From: an uncultured Marvinbryantia sp. | GTDB taxonomy: Bacteria; Bacillota; Clostridia; Lachnospirales; Lachnospiraceae | Length of the DNA: 54,875 bases | Assembly (NCBI GenBank): GCA_934408725.1 | Contig: CAKRVB010000017.1 | Location: 1 to 54,875, forward strand | Direction of reading: 5' to 3' | Shown: one piece after another, positions 18,024 through 25,587 of the stretch | Position numbering within the stretch: position 1 is the first letter of the stretch | Layout: every line of letters begins with the position of its first letter | Translations under genes and position numbers: made by a program | Notes under the pieces: generated by a model | Database searches by the model: none | What the model saw: only the letters and a program-made list of their open reading frames with translations | What the model was told of the DNA's origin: nothing

Positions 18024-18852
18024 CTTTCTTCATTACCTCCGCGCATTCCAATAACAATTCCATGACCGGCTTCGCATCCTCTGGTACATGAGATAGTAGA
18101 GCCTGGATTTTTTCAGAAGGTGCATTTTTTTTCAAAAGTTTATTAAATTTTTTGAACATTTTCCATGTGGCAGGAGGACAGTGCTCACGTCGCCAGTCTT
18201 GCACGATAGCCAATTCGGCCGCCTGACAGCCTAAATCATAGAATTCTGTAGACTCATCAACATTAAAAAATGAACTCTGTTCATCAGGAAGCTTGTCGAT
18301 CAATTCTTGAATAGCAAATGTGCGGAGTTCATCGTCTGTCCTGATTGTATATACATTATCATCTGACTCATTTGGTGCTAGCTCAGAATTTCCTATCCAT
18401 GAATCAAGGATATCTTCAGTAATACCATAATATTCCAATGTTTTTTTTCGATTATCAGAAGATTTTTTGTGTTTAAAAAAATCCTGTCTGGCGGCCTCTA
18501 TACGTTCTGTCTCTGGCCTGGTATCGAGCTCATAGAGCAATTCTACGAATGTATAATACTGTGGCTCGTAAATGTTCCTTATGATACTGTCTACCCATTT
18601 CTTGCAGGCTCCGGATTCCATGGCCACATTAACAAAATGCAGGCAGACGCCGAGGACGGCAATCCGGTTTACGTGCGCTGCAAATGATTCCGGGTGATAC
18701 CATTTTACAAGCTCGTTCATCGGCTGAGGAACACTGCGAAATCCCTTGCCGTACATCTCAATACAGCGTTCCCAACGGGTGTAAACCTCCAATTCGTCAG
18801 GACACTGTTTTTCAAGTATTTTCAGGGCGTTTTTCTTAATTTCGTCATTCAT
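18016..18852 (-). CDS. Unrecognised element-borne protein, partner of the 214-residue protein
   Basis: It encodes 278 residues, predicted soluble and mostly helical, with a lysine/acid-rich middle (FFKHKKSSDNRKKTLEYYG). GGAGGTG lies 8 bp upstream of the ATG on the minus strand. No catalytic motif or known domain is visible. Gene overlap with the next gene suggests a two-protein unit transcribed leftward away from the repeat region at 19.1-19.8 kb, a position typical of replication or maintenance genes; that role is only inference. Confidence 0.7.
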   Translation of the reverse strand: MNDEIKKNALKILEKQCPDELEVYTRWERCIEMYGKGFRSVPQPMNELVKWYHPESFAAHVNRIAVLGVCLHFVNVAMESGACKKWVDSIIRNIYEPQYYTFVELLYELDTRPETERIEAARQDFFKHKKSSDNRKKTLEYYGITEDILDSWIGNSELAPNESDDNVYTIRTDDELRTFAIQELIDKLPDEQSSFFNVDESTEFYDLGCQAAELAIVQDWRREHCPPATWKMFKKFNKLLKKNAPSEKIQALLSHVPEDAKPVMELLLECAEVMKKDD

Positions 18853-19100
18853 TTTCTTTCACCTCCACATCCAGAATATCACCCAGACGTCCACCAGAAC
18901 AGCCAAAACAGACCGTCAAAAGCAAGTTCTCCGTATTGCATTTTTCGAATAGATTTTTGAACAGACAATTTTGTAAAAATTTTTGCCAGACATTAACTTT
19001 TAAAAATCAACTTTTATGTCAGTACAAGTTGCCCGCCTCTAGGATAATTACCCGCGCTCTTAAGGATATAAGTTCCGGTTTTAAGATAAGAGTTGGCGGT
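18853..19100. other. AT-rich leader upstream of minus-strand gene pair
   Basis: No gene is visible. The stretch has AT-rich patches with related phrases such as TTAAGGATATAAGTT (from 19070) and TTTAAAAATCAACTTTTA (from 18999). It probably carries the promoter of the leftward gene pair, but I cannot place it with confidence. Confidence 0.4.
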
Positions 19101-19490
19101 TTCAAGGATATAAGTTTTCGATATCGCACCATTTAGGCGTAATATGGGGCAATTTGACCACAAAATGGGAAAATTTGGGATAAAATTGCAGACCAACTTT
19201 TAAATCCTCCTGCTGCCGCATAAAAGTTAATTTTCAAGAATAAGGGTTTTCTATTCTTGAATCCATCAGCTATCCTTTCCATCCTCGAATTCAGGAACAT
19301 ATTCTTGAATCCCCATCCTTGAATTCATACTAGATCAAGAATACGGCGGGGCGGGGCAGCAATATCCTTGATACGGGTACGAGATCAAGGGTAGGTTTCA
19401 AGGATTCTTGAAGAGATCAAGGGTATATCGAGGATGGGAGAGGAGATCGAGGACAGCATCGAGTATATAAGAGAAGGTCAAGGATAGGGG
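19101..19490. repeat. Degenerate TCAAGGAT repeats in both orientations
   Basis: At least a dozen copies of TCAAGGAT, TCAAGAAT, TCAAGGGT or TCGAGGAT occur, for example near 19102, 19234, 19335, 19385, 19398, 19417, 19429, 19447 and 19479, plus inverted copies (ATTCTTGA, ATCCTTGA) near 19254, 19301, 19315 and 19364. Two more copies lie inside and just after the neighbouring palindrome array (about 19715 and 19787). Clusters of short repeats in both orientations are typical of replication or partition control regions. No ORF crosses the segment. Confidence 0.75.
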
Positions 19491-19509
19491 AACCAGGTTT
19501 GATATTAAA

Positions 19510-19776
19510 AATGCCGCATATGGCATAACATAAAAATGATTATGCCGAATAAGGCATAAATGAAACCAAGTTATGCCGAACGTGGCATAAATGAAATCAA
19601 ATTATGCCGAAACTGGCATAATTAAAATAGAATAATGCCGCATAAGGCATAGAATAAAAAGAACTATGCTGAACGTGGCATAAATTGAAATGGATTATGC
19701 CGTATATGACATTATCAAGGATAAGTTATGCCGTATATGGCATAATGCAAATTATATAATGCCATATATGACATAA
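19510..19776. repeat. Nine palindromic repeats with exact 31-bp spacing
   Basis: Nine dyads of consensus TTATGCCG-N4-GGCATAA are centred at 19518.5, 19549.5, 19580.5, 19611.5, 19642.5, 19673.5, 19704.5, 19735.5 and 19766.5. Every step is 31 bp, about three helical turns, so all sites face the same side of the DNA. The central bases vary and the AT-rich spacers are not conserved. This is the form of an iteron or centromere-like array bound cooperatively by a dimeric protein. It lies 44 bp before a 54-codon ORF and between divergent gene groups of the element. Confidence 0.92.
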
Positions 19777-19820
19777 TAGGCTATAATCAAGGATATCAAT
19801 CTGAATTGGAGGGTATAGGG

Positions 19821-19985
19821 ATGAGCAAGAATATGGATCCAAATGGAAGTACATGGGCTGAACTGCAAAAACAGTTGTACGCACAGACTGAAATTGAAGA
19901 AAGCAGAAGAAGGGTTGCTGCTGTTAAGCCGCAGGCGGCAGCAGGAGAACCTAAGGTTGCGAGTGGAACGCGAAAAAACTCGTAA
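19821..19985 (+). CDS. 54-residue protein downstream of the palindrome array
   Basis: The frame starts MSKNMDPNGSTWAELQKQLY and continues with a helical E/R/A-rich stretch ending in a basic tail (ASGTRKNS). GGAGGG lies about 8 bp upstream. A different frame with an ATG at 19843 has no ribosome site and was rejected. I do not recognise the protein. Its position directly after the array suggests it is controlled by, or acts on, the array; a small basic helical protein could be a DNA-binding or accessory factor. Coding status rests on the ribosome site and position only. Confidence 0.5.
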   Translation: MSKNMDPNGSTWAELQKQLYAQTEIEESRRRVAAVKPQAAAGEPKVASGTRKNS

Positions 19986-20095
19986 AGCCACTCGTAAAAA
20001 AACTCGAAAATCGGTTTTGGCGTGATTTTGATGGGTTTGAGGGTGATTTTATATGGTTTGGCCTGACAAATTGACCTAAATGGGATGAAATGGAA

Positions 20096-20120
20096 AAGAG
20101 ACCCGTATGAGGCCTCTTGG
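20096..20120 (-). terminator. Terminator of the leftward three-gene operon
   Basis: On the minus strand AGAGGCC pairs with GGGTCTCT around a short loop and is followed by TTTT. It lies just past the stop of the gene ending at 20124. Confidence 0.6.
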
Positions 20121-20123
20121 TGA

Positions 20124-20585
20124 TTAATTGTTGTCTGGACGCTGCCAGATGATGGTGCCAGCAGTGATCTCCGAATATAATGGATGCGTCTGGGACAGAG
20201 GATAGCTGGCAGTTAGAGTGGATATGGAGCAGGTGTGAGTTTCCGAATAGGATTCAATCAGATTGTACAGATCTTCACGAATTATTTCGTAGGATTCTGC
20301 TGAGTAGTCTGCAAGTAAGACCGCTAGACTGATATTAAAAATGTCGCCGGCGTCGAATAGGATGATCTGGCGTACATGGTCTCCGAACAGTGGCAGCAGC
20401 TCAGGAAGTAATTGTTCGATGATTTCTTTGCGGACGGCTTCTTTCCATTTTGCATGTAAAATCAAAATTTTCTTTTGATTTACTGCGATTTGAATGGGAT
20501 CTTTCAAAGTTTTTGCTAAAAGGAAATGGTTATGAAGTTCACAGAACAGTTTGCCAGCTTCAGTGCCAGAAGTATTATCATTCAT
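20124..20585 (-). CDS. Unrecognised protein, last gene of a three-gene operon
   Basis: It encodes 153 residues, soluble and mostly helical in the first 120 (KLFCELHNHFLLAKTLKDPI, EQLLPELLPLFGDHVRQIIL), with a shorter Ser/Thr-rich C-terminus. No known domain is recognised. The start has GGAGGAGG about 8 bp upstream and overlaps the preceding gene by 8 bp. Together with the next two genes it forms a tightly overlapped leftward operon in the middle of the integrative element, so an element-maintenance or cargo role is plausible but unproven. Confidence 0.7.
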   Translation of the reverse strand: MNDNTSGTEAGKLFCELHNHFLLAKTLKDPIQIAVNQKKILILHAKWKEAVRKEIIEQLLPELLPLFGDHVRQIILFDAGDIFNISLAVLLADYSAESYEIIREDLYNLIESYSETHTCSISTLTASYPLSQTHPLYSEITAGTIIWQRPDNN

Positions 20586-20973
20586 TTTCGTTGGCCTCCT
20601 CCATATTGGACATGTATATATCTATCAACAACTGCAGCCGCCAAGGCGGAAGCTCATATTTAAAAACAAGCTGGTTGAGATTGACACGCTCCATGTGCCG
20701 AAAGTCATTTTGAATAAGCTGGCTGATGGCGTTATTTTGGCGCTCTGTCCGGGAGAGGATTTTGTTAGACTGGAGCCAGCGATTAATAAGATCGCCTGTA
20801 AGCGGAATATTAGCCCATTCTATCAGCTGCTGGTAGATATATACCGCAGAGTACCCTTCGTTGTATCGTTTAATAAAAAGCTTCTTCGCAAATTTCAAAC
20901 GCTGTTTAGCCTTATCTTTGCCTGTGCACCCGTATAGTTCATATACAGTTTTCATTCGCTCGTTACTCGTCAT
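20578..20973 (-). CDS. Unrecognised protein, middle gene of a three-gene operon
   Basis: It encodes 131 residues, basic and helical. The segment AKQRLKFAKKLFIKRYNEGY followed by SAVYIYQQL and DLINRWLQSNKI has the look of a helix-turn-helix DNA-binding region, but I cannot name a family. The ATG at 20973 has GGAGGCGCAGGAAT upstream; an internal ATG at 20955 is an alternative. It overlaps both neighbours (11 bp and 8 bp), showing coupled translation. Confidence 0.7.
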   Translation of the reverse strand: MTSNERMKTVYELYGCTGKDKAKQRLKFAKKLFIKRYNEGYSAVYIYQQLIEWANIPLTGDLINRWLQSNKILSRTERQNNAISQLIQNDFRHMERVNLNQLVFKYELPPWRLQLLIDIYMSNMEEANENE

Positions 20974-21247
20974 ATTCCTGCGCCTCCATTATCCTGTGAA
21001 AAACATTACCAGACATCAGATCTAGGCAAGCTTTAAAACCTCTGTAAAAAGCATGACTGTCAACTGTACTGACGACATCATTGACGGTAGTTTCGATATA
21101 ATTATGATCTGACTCACCTTCCTGTAACTCTCGAATAGTGATGTCAATGGTTCCCTGGACTTTCTGCGGCAATTCATCCTGGGAGTAATAATAATAGATG
21201 GCCGCCAGCAGGTCATTCTGCTCCATGTTATATAATTCTTTGTGCAT
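20963..21247 (-). CDS. Unrecognised protein, first gene of a three-gene operon
   Basis: It encodes 94 residues from MHKELYNMEQNDLLAAIYYYY, acidic, with a C-terminal segment SHAFYRGFKACLDLMSGNVF. Short proteins with the phrase FxxGxKxGxxLM are common in Clostridia as uncharacterised phage- or element-linked proteins, but I cannot assign a family. The start was set at 21247: AAAGGGG lies 9 nt upstream of it, whereas the in-frame ATG at 21256 directly abuts that site. It overlaps the next gene by 11 bp. Confidence 0.7.
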   Translation of the reverse strand: MHKELYNMEQNDLLAAIYYYYSQDELPQKVQGTIDITIRELQEGESDHNYIETTVNDVVSTVDSHAFYRGFKACLDLMSGNVFHRIMEAQEYDE

Positions 21248-21256
21248 TTTTTTCAT

Positions 21257-22229
21257 CCCCTTTCTATTGAAAAAATACTATCATAAAAAGCTGCATAAAT
21301 GTGAATAACCACGCATTTTTCTGCATTTCTCCGTTTTCCACATTCCGGAGACATTTCTGAACACATTGAATTTACAGAATTTTTATAGGGGACTGTTGTG
21401 CAAAATTACCAATGCGAAAATATGAGAATTTATGTGAGGTTTTGACAAGATATGTAGACTTATGAGTAATAAAAATTATGCAGTATTTTTGAATTTTGTT
21501 CTTATAAGCTTTTTAATGGAAGTTTTGAATCAACTTTGTTTTTTGATGCAAATTAGCGATATTTGGTTTGTGAGGTCTGTCAATGGACGATACCGAACAA
21601 ACGATCTATAATTAGGATACAACGTTGTAAGAAATCTCCCCAATAAATTGCTTCAAAGATACATAATAAGTTTCTCCAATGTATGCATAAACGCTCTGGC
21701 CTGCCAAATTCCAGGGCGTTTTGCGTATCGGTCGGTTCGGGAGGTGAGGTGTCGGCTGGAACTAACCCATTAAGCTTAAAAAGCTGTGAAAATATTAACA
21801 AGTGACATTTTACTATATATATAGGGAATATGTCACCTGTAAGAAACAATTCAAGAAAAACTTGTTATATTAACTACATAATTTATGTGATAATTATTAA
21901 ATTATCAGACAATATAAGCAATTGTAACAATAAACGTGAATATTCACTTTAATAGAGTAAAACGTTCGTGGGAAGATTTCTCCCACGAAAATATGAAAAT
22001 CTCCCACGAAATTAATAATCTCTAGTTCGTTTTATTGGTTTTAACGTTAAAAAACATCCGCTAGTACAAGAGAAACAAGAAATTTGGAAGTTTGTTTTTA
22101 TGTTTTTTTCCTTACAAGCGGGGGTTTTGTTTTTTATTTTTAAAAGCATTTAAGAATAATAAAAACGATTAATATATAAAAGCGCAGTTCCGGCCACCGC
22201 CGCCGGAGCCAGTAGGAGAGGAGGCATAC
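21257..22229. other. AT-rich intergenic control region of the element
   Basis: No convincing gene is seen in these 970 bp. Visible structure includes TGATAAT-6-ATTATCA at 21888-21907, the TCCCACGAA cluster at 21965-22010 (listed separately), the palindrome TTTTAACGTTAAAA at 22039-22052, and an imperfect pair AAAACATCCGCT (from 22051) with AGCGGGGGTTTT (from about 22117) followed by a long T-run. The last could be an attenuator for the plus-strand genes. It separates the leftward operon from the rightward recombinase genes and probably holds both promoters. Confidence 0.5.
21965..22010. promoter_or_regulatory. Three TCCCACGAA sites, likely protein-binding cluster
   Basis: TTCGTGGGA (21965-21973) and TCCCACGAA (21981-21989) form a perfect 9-bp inverted repeat with a 7-bp spacer. 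A third perfect copy, in direct orientation, lies at 22002-22010, 21 bp (two helical turns) further on. The nine-base unit is GC-rich within very AT-rich DNA. It lies about 220 bp before the rightward genes, consistent with an operator or recombinase/accessory site. Confidence 0.65.
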
Positions 22230-22517
22230 ATGCATAGCACAGACATAAAGTACCTGAGTCAATTGATTGAGCCGAAAATTATGAACACCTGCCGCTGGAC
22301 AGAAGAAGAACTGAAAGGACATCTGCAGTTGGACCAAGAAACAGCTCACCAGGTTGTCATGCAGGCTATGCGTAATATCGTTGGCCGAGACATCCGCTGG
22401 AGCCAATCACAGCCACAGCCTGGCAGAGCAAAGTATCAGAAAACTAATTACCAGCATTATCATGTATACACCGACAGTGACCTTTCAGTACCGGTCACAG
22501 AAATACCTGTAGAATAG
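22230..22517 (+). CDS. Unrecognised small protein before serine recombinase
   Basis: It encodes 95 residues starting MHSTDIKYLSQLIEPKIMNT. The centre (WTEEELKGHLQLDQETAHQV, then QAMRNIVGRDIRWSQ) looks helical and could be a small DNA-binding fold; the C-terminus is extended and polar. GGAGAGGAGG precedes the ATG, one of the strongest ribosome sites in the element. It lies 88 bp before the recombinase gene in the same direction. No function is assigned. Confidence 0.7.
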   Translation: MHSTDIKYLSQLIEPKIMNTCRWTEEELKGHLQLDQETAHQVVMQAMRNIVGRDIRWSQSQPQPGRAKYQKTNYQHYHVYTDSDLSVPVTEIPVE

Positions 22518-22605
22518 AAAGAACGCAAAAAATAATCCGGCGAATACAGCACCAGTCCGGATGAATAATACATATACGGATATTATCCGCAAAGCAGGAG
22601 GGAAC

Positions 22606-23268
22606 ATGTCTATTAGTAATAATGCAGTAGCACAGGAAGTGGCAAGCGTAATAGCTCAGCAACGACACTATTATTATTTGCAATTATCCACTGATTCGCA
22701 GGAACGCTCTACACAAATTGAACGGATGCGAGAACATGGCGCAACTGAATACAACCTCATTTCAGACCGAGAAGGCAGAAGAGCGGAATACAAGACCTTC
22801 AAGCAGAACTTTCTCCAGCCGGAAAATATCTTAACTGTCGAAAAACTCAGCGATTTAGGGCGAACCGCTCGCGAAGTGCATGAAGAGTTGCTATATTATA
22901 AGAAGAAAGACATCAAAGTCCAGATCCTTGATATCCCTGCCACCATGGAAACGCATGGTTATAGCTTGGAGTGGCTGGATTACACGTTGACCGATATGTT
23001 AATTGAGACCATGGACGCTATGGAGTCGATCAAGAGACAGGAACGTAAGGACAATCGAAAAGCCGGCATCGATGCCATGAAAGGCACTCCAGCCTGGGAG
23101 AACTATGGTCGGCCCAAACAGGCATTGCCAGACAATTACAATGAAGTCATGCGGCGATGGAAGAATAAGGAGATCACAGCTGTTGTGGCAATGCGGCTGA
23201 CTGGACTTAAAAGAACTAAGTTCTACGAATTGGCTCACGAATATGAAAGGAAATCTTTACATGAATAA
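22606..23268 (+). CDS. Serine recombinase, resolvase type
   Basis: It encodes about 220 residues. The N-terminal catalytic domain has YYLQLSTDSQERSTQIERM, matching the Y-x-R-x-STxxQ region of resolvases with Ser as nucleophile, though the usual Arg two residues before that Ser is replaced by Gln. LSDLGRTAREV corresponds to the DRLGR segment. A C-terminal helix-turn-helix follows (RRWKNKEITAVVAMRLTGLK). The start was placed at ATG 22606 after AGGAGGGAAC rather than at 22561. Resolvases resolve co-integrates or invert DNA; here it may resolve multimers of the excised element or act on the nearby repeats. It overlaps the next gene by 8 bp. Confidence 0.8.
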   Translation: MSISNNAVAQEVASVIAQQRHYYYLQLSTDSQERSTQIERMREHGATEYNLISDREGRRAEYKTFKQNFLQPENILTVEKLSDLGRTAREVHEELLYYKKKDIKVQILDIPATMETHGYSLEWLDYTLTDMLIETMDAMESIKRQERKDNRKAGIDAMKGTPAWENYGRPKQALPDNYNEVMRRWKNKEITAVVAMRLTGLKRTKFYELAHEYERKSLHE

Positions 23269-23494
23269 AGAGTTAGAAGATTATATGGACATGCATTATC
23301 CAGCCATCATTTCCGGTAATCTCGATGAGGGTTATCATGCCTCCCTGGCGGACATACCAGCCTGCAGTGCTACCGGCAGTACACTCCAGAAATTGATGAA
23401 AAATCTGGATATAGCCAAAAGAAAATGGATCCAGAACGCCATAGCAACTGGCATCGAGATACCAGAACCGCATAAAAGAAAATTGCATATATAA
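23261..23494 (+). CDS. HicB-like protein
   Basis: It encodes 77 residues. The pattern MHYPAIISGNLDEGYHASLADIPACSATGSTLQKLMKNLDIA, read as separate parts, follows the HicB partial-RNase-H fold (Y-x-A, DxPxCxxxGxTxxEAxxN, then a helix). It lacks the C-terminal DNA-binding part of full HicB antitoxins and no HicA toxin gene adjoins it. ATG 23261 was chosen over 23243 because GAAAGGA lies upstream. It overlaps the recombinase end by 8 bp. A second, convergent HicB-like gene follows. Confidence 0.72.
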   Translation: MNKELEDYMDMHYPAIISGNLDEGYHASLADIPACSATGSTLQKLMKNLDIAKRKWIQNAIATGIEIPEPHKRKLHI

Positions 23495-23497
23495 TAG

Positions 23498-23523
23498 AAG
23501 GGACAGCGTAATAACTGTCCCTT
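23498..23523. terminator. Bidirectional terminator between the two HicB-like genes
   Basis: AAGGGACAG (23498-23506) pairs perfectly with CTGTCCCTT (23515-23523) around an 8-nt loop, with A/T runs on both sides, between convergent genes. Confidence 0.8.
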
Positions 23524-23734
23524 AAAATATATTTGATCCAAATTCCGGTTTCGGTATACCCCTTCCAATTTCTCTGGCCGTCTCAATCCATGTCCTAATA
23601 GCTGCCCTGGCATTATCAAACGTCACCTCCGGAGTAACCCCGTCCGCCATGCATCCAGGAAGATCCGGAACAGCTGCCAGATAACAATTATCACATTCGG
23701 AATATCGAATTGCGATTACATAATTATTTTCCAT
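23522..23734 (-). CDS. HicB-like protein, convergent
   Basis: It encodes 70 residues with the HicB pattern: VIAIRYSECDNCYLAAVPDL, PGCMADGVTPEVTFDNA, then AAIRTWIETAREIGRGIPKP. As with its neighbour, it is only the small beta-alpha domain and no HicA toxin is seen nearby. The minus-strand start has AGGAGGATA upstream. Two solo HicB-like proteins facing each other are odd; they may be remnants of toxin-antitoxin modules or act in regulation alone. Confidence 0.75.
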   Translation of the reverse strand: MENNYVIAIRYSECDNCYLAAVPDLPGCMADGVTPEVTFDNARAAIRTWIETAREIGRGIPKPEFGSNIF

Positions 23735-23898
23735 AAATAAATATCCTCCTCATAAATCATTATAGTCCTGTACCGTTCGGTATACAAGCCCACCTAAAAT
23801 TTTTTGACACAAAAATTTTTTTCGCACAAATTAATATATGTAGGATGTGCATGCGAGAAATCGACATTTGCCATTAGACAAATAGGAGATTTTCAAAA

Positions 23899-24117
23899 AT
23901 GAATCAAAACAAAACAAAAAATGTTATTGTCCCAATCTGGGAAAAGTACGCCCTTAATCTCAAAGAAGCTGTCCAGTATTTCGGCATCGGCGAACGTAAA
24001 TTACAGATGATCGCAGATGAAAACCGCGATACTGGAATTGTCATCTACAACGGGGTCAAACTTCTGTTTAAACGCGAAAAATTTGAACGGTGGCTGGATG
24101 ATGTGAACGCAATTTAG
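23899..24117 (+). CDS. xis: Tn916-type excisionase
   Basis: This 72-residue protein has VPIWEKYALNLKEAVQYFGI, then GERKLQMIADE and FKREKFERWLDDV, the pattern of the Tn916 Xis family: a winged-helix MerR-like fold that bends att DNA and drives excision by the integrase. Length and the position 89 bp upstream of the integrase agree. AATAGGAGA precedes the ATG. An intrinsic terminator separates it from the integrase, so their ratio may be controlled by read-through. Confidence 0.92.
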   Translation: MNQNKTKNVIVPIWEKYALNLKEAVQYFGIGERKLQMIADENRDTGIVIYNGVKLLFKREKFERWLDDVNAI

Positions 24118-24136
24118 CGGGTGCGCTGTAGTGACA

Positions 24137-24190
24137 AAAAGGCACCAATATGATATGATTACCGTACTGGTGCCCTTTTTATTTTTTTTG
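24137..24190 (+). terminator. Terminator between xis and int
   Basis: GGCACCA (24141-24147) pairs with TGGTGCC (24168-24174), extended by flanking A and T bases, and is followed by CTTTTTATTTTTTTT. The loop is about 20 nt. It ends just before the integrase ribosome site. Confidence 0.8.
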
Positions 24191-24205
24191 AAAGGGTATT
24201 GATCT

Positions 24206-25408
24206 ATGAAAAATGATAGCATAAAAAGAAGGGACAGTAAAGGAAGAATTTTAAGGAATGGCGAAAGCCAGGCTCCAGATGGCAGATACCGTTACAGCTA
24301 TTATGTAGACGGCAAGCAAAAGAATCTCTACAGCTGGCGATTAGAGTTGCATGATAAACTCCCAGCTGGCAGGAGAAAATGCAAATCTCTCAGAGAGATG
24401 GAAAAAGAGTTGCAGCTGCAACAATTCCAGGGGATTCACCAGGAGAATATGACGGTTGTAGAATTGGTGGAACGATATCTTACGATTCGAGACGTTTCAC
24501 TGAAGAAGACTACACGGGCTAACCATCAAACCTCCTTGAATCTGCTGAGGGGTGAAACATTTGGACAGAGACAAATCAGCAGCGTTACAATGTCTGAGAC
24601 AAAGATATTTTTTCTGCAACTCCAGGAAAAGGGCAAACGGTTTGTCACTATCCGGTCTGTACGCGGAATTTTACGACCGGCATTTCAGATGGCAGTAGAT
24701 GATAATCTGATTTTGAGAAACCCGATTGACTTCCCGCTGTGCTCCGTGATTGTAAATGATTCTGTTACCAGGGAGGCAATCAGCAAGAAGGACATGATGC
24801 GGTTCTTGCGATTTGTGGAACATGATATGCATTTCTCCAGGTATTACGAAGGCTTCTATATTTTATTCCATACCGGTATGAGAATTTCAGAGTTTTGTGG
24901 TCTGACAGTGAAAGACATTAACATGAAAGAACGCAAAATTAATATTGATCATCAGCTCATAAGATGGACAGACATGCAGTATGGGATAGAGAGCACCAAG
25001 ACCAATGCCGGAACCAGGCAGATACCTATGACAGAGGATGTATACCAGTGCTTCAAGAAAATCCTGGAAAATCGGAAGGGTAGGAAGGTGGAGCCGGTGA
25101 TTGATGGATACCGTGGATTCCTGTATTTAGACAAGAACGGAAAGCCAATGGTGGGACTTCATTGGGAAAAGTATTTCCAGCATGCCGTGGATAAGTACAA
25201 CGGTTTGTTCAAGGTTCCGTTGCCGAAGATTACACCACATGTTTGCCGACATACCTATTGTTCAAACATGGCACTGGCTGGTATGAATCCGAAAACCCTG
25301 CAGTATCTCATGGGACATTCTGATATTGGTGTTACGCTGAATACCTACACACATCTGAAATTTGATGACGCCAGGGAAGAAGTCCAGAAAATGGCAGAAA
25401 ACAGCTAA
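24206..25408 (+). CDS. int: Tyrosine integrase, Tn916/ICE type
   Basis: It encodes 400 residues, the usual length. The order is an N-terminal arm-binding domain (about 1-65, KDSxGRILRNGESQ-like start), a core-binding SAM-like domain (about 80-165) and the catalytic domain. Catalytic residues visible are Arg in HTGMRISEFCGL, His-x-x-Arg in PHVCRHTYCSNM, His in LMGHSDIGVT and the nucleophile Tyr in LNTYTHL. It excises and integrates the element by strand exchange at att sites. GAAAGGG lies before the ATG. The attachment site should lie between its stop and the phosphatase gene at 25588, but I could not identify the repeat. Confidence 0.95.
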   Translation: MKNDSIKRRDSKGRILRNGESQAPDGRYRYSYYVDGKQKNLYSWRLELHDKLPAGRRKCKSLREMEKELQLQQFQGIHQENMTVVELVERYLTIRDVSLKKTTRANHQTSLNLLRGETFGQRQISSVTMSETKIFFLQLQEKGKRFVTIRSVRGILRPAFQMAVDDNLILRNPIDFPLCSVIVNDSVTREAISKKDMMRFLRFVEHDMHFSRYYEGFYILFHTGMRISEFCGLTVKDINMKERKINIDHQLIRWTDMQYGIESTKTNAGTRQIPMTEDVYQCFKKILENRKGRKVEPVIDGYRGFLYLDKNGKPMVGLHWEKYFQHAVDKYNGLFKVPLPKITPHVCRHTYCSNMALAGMNPKTLQYLMGHSDIGVTLNTYTHLKFDDAREEVQKMAENS

Positions 25409-25587
25409 AAAAATGAATCATGTTACGACATTTCAATTTAACATGGTTTTTAACATGAATGACGTCGGAGATATACAAAAATAAGCATATGTATGAGGAG
25501 ATACACCAGAAACCAGGCATAGCAGGAAAAGCCCATAAATACAGCATAAATCGGTACAATTAAGCGCAAAGGAGTATAACTAAGAAT

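Larger units (their letters stand above)
17379..25408. mobile_element. Small integrative element, ends not resolved
   Basis: The segment has a Tn916-type xis and tyrosine integrase at its right edge, a serine recombinase, HicB-like proteins, unrecognised accessory genes and a large repeat region. Conserved housekeeping-type genes resume at 25588. I could not find convincing att direct repeats, so the limits given are those of the gene block. The TA pair at 16795-17353 may also belong to it. No relaxase, coupling protein, phage structural gene or recognised replication initiator is present, so any transfer or replication would need help from elsewhere. Confidence 0.65.

Noticed and set aside
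19510..19776. CRISPR array
   Set aside because: The units are short palindromes with variable centres, spacers are only about 11-15 bp and AT-rich, and there are no cas genes.
19843..20025. 60-codon frame on the plus strand
   Set aside because: It overlaps the better supported 54-codon gene in another frame and lacks a ribosome site.
25409..25587. Right attachment site of the integrative element
   Set aside because: The position is expected, but I found no convincing direct repeat matching the region near 16660-17400.
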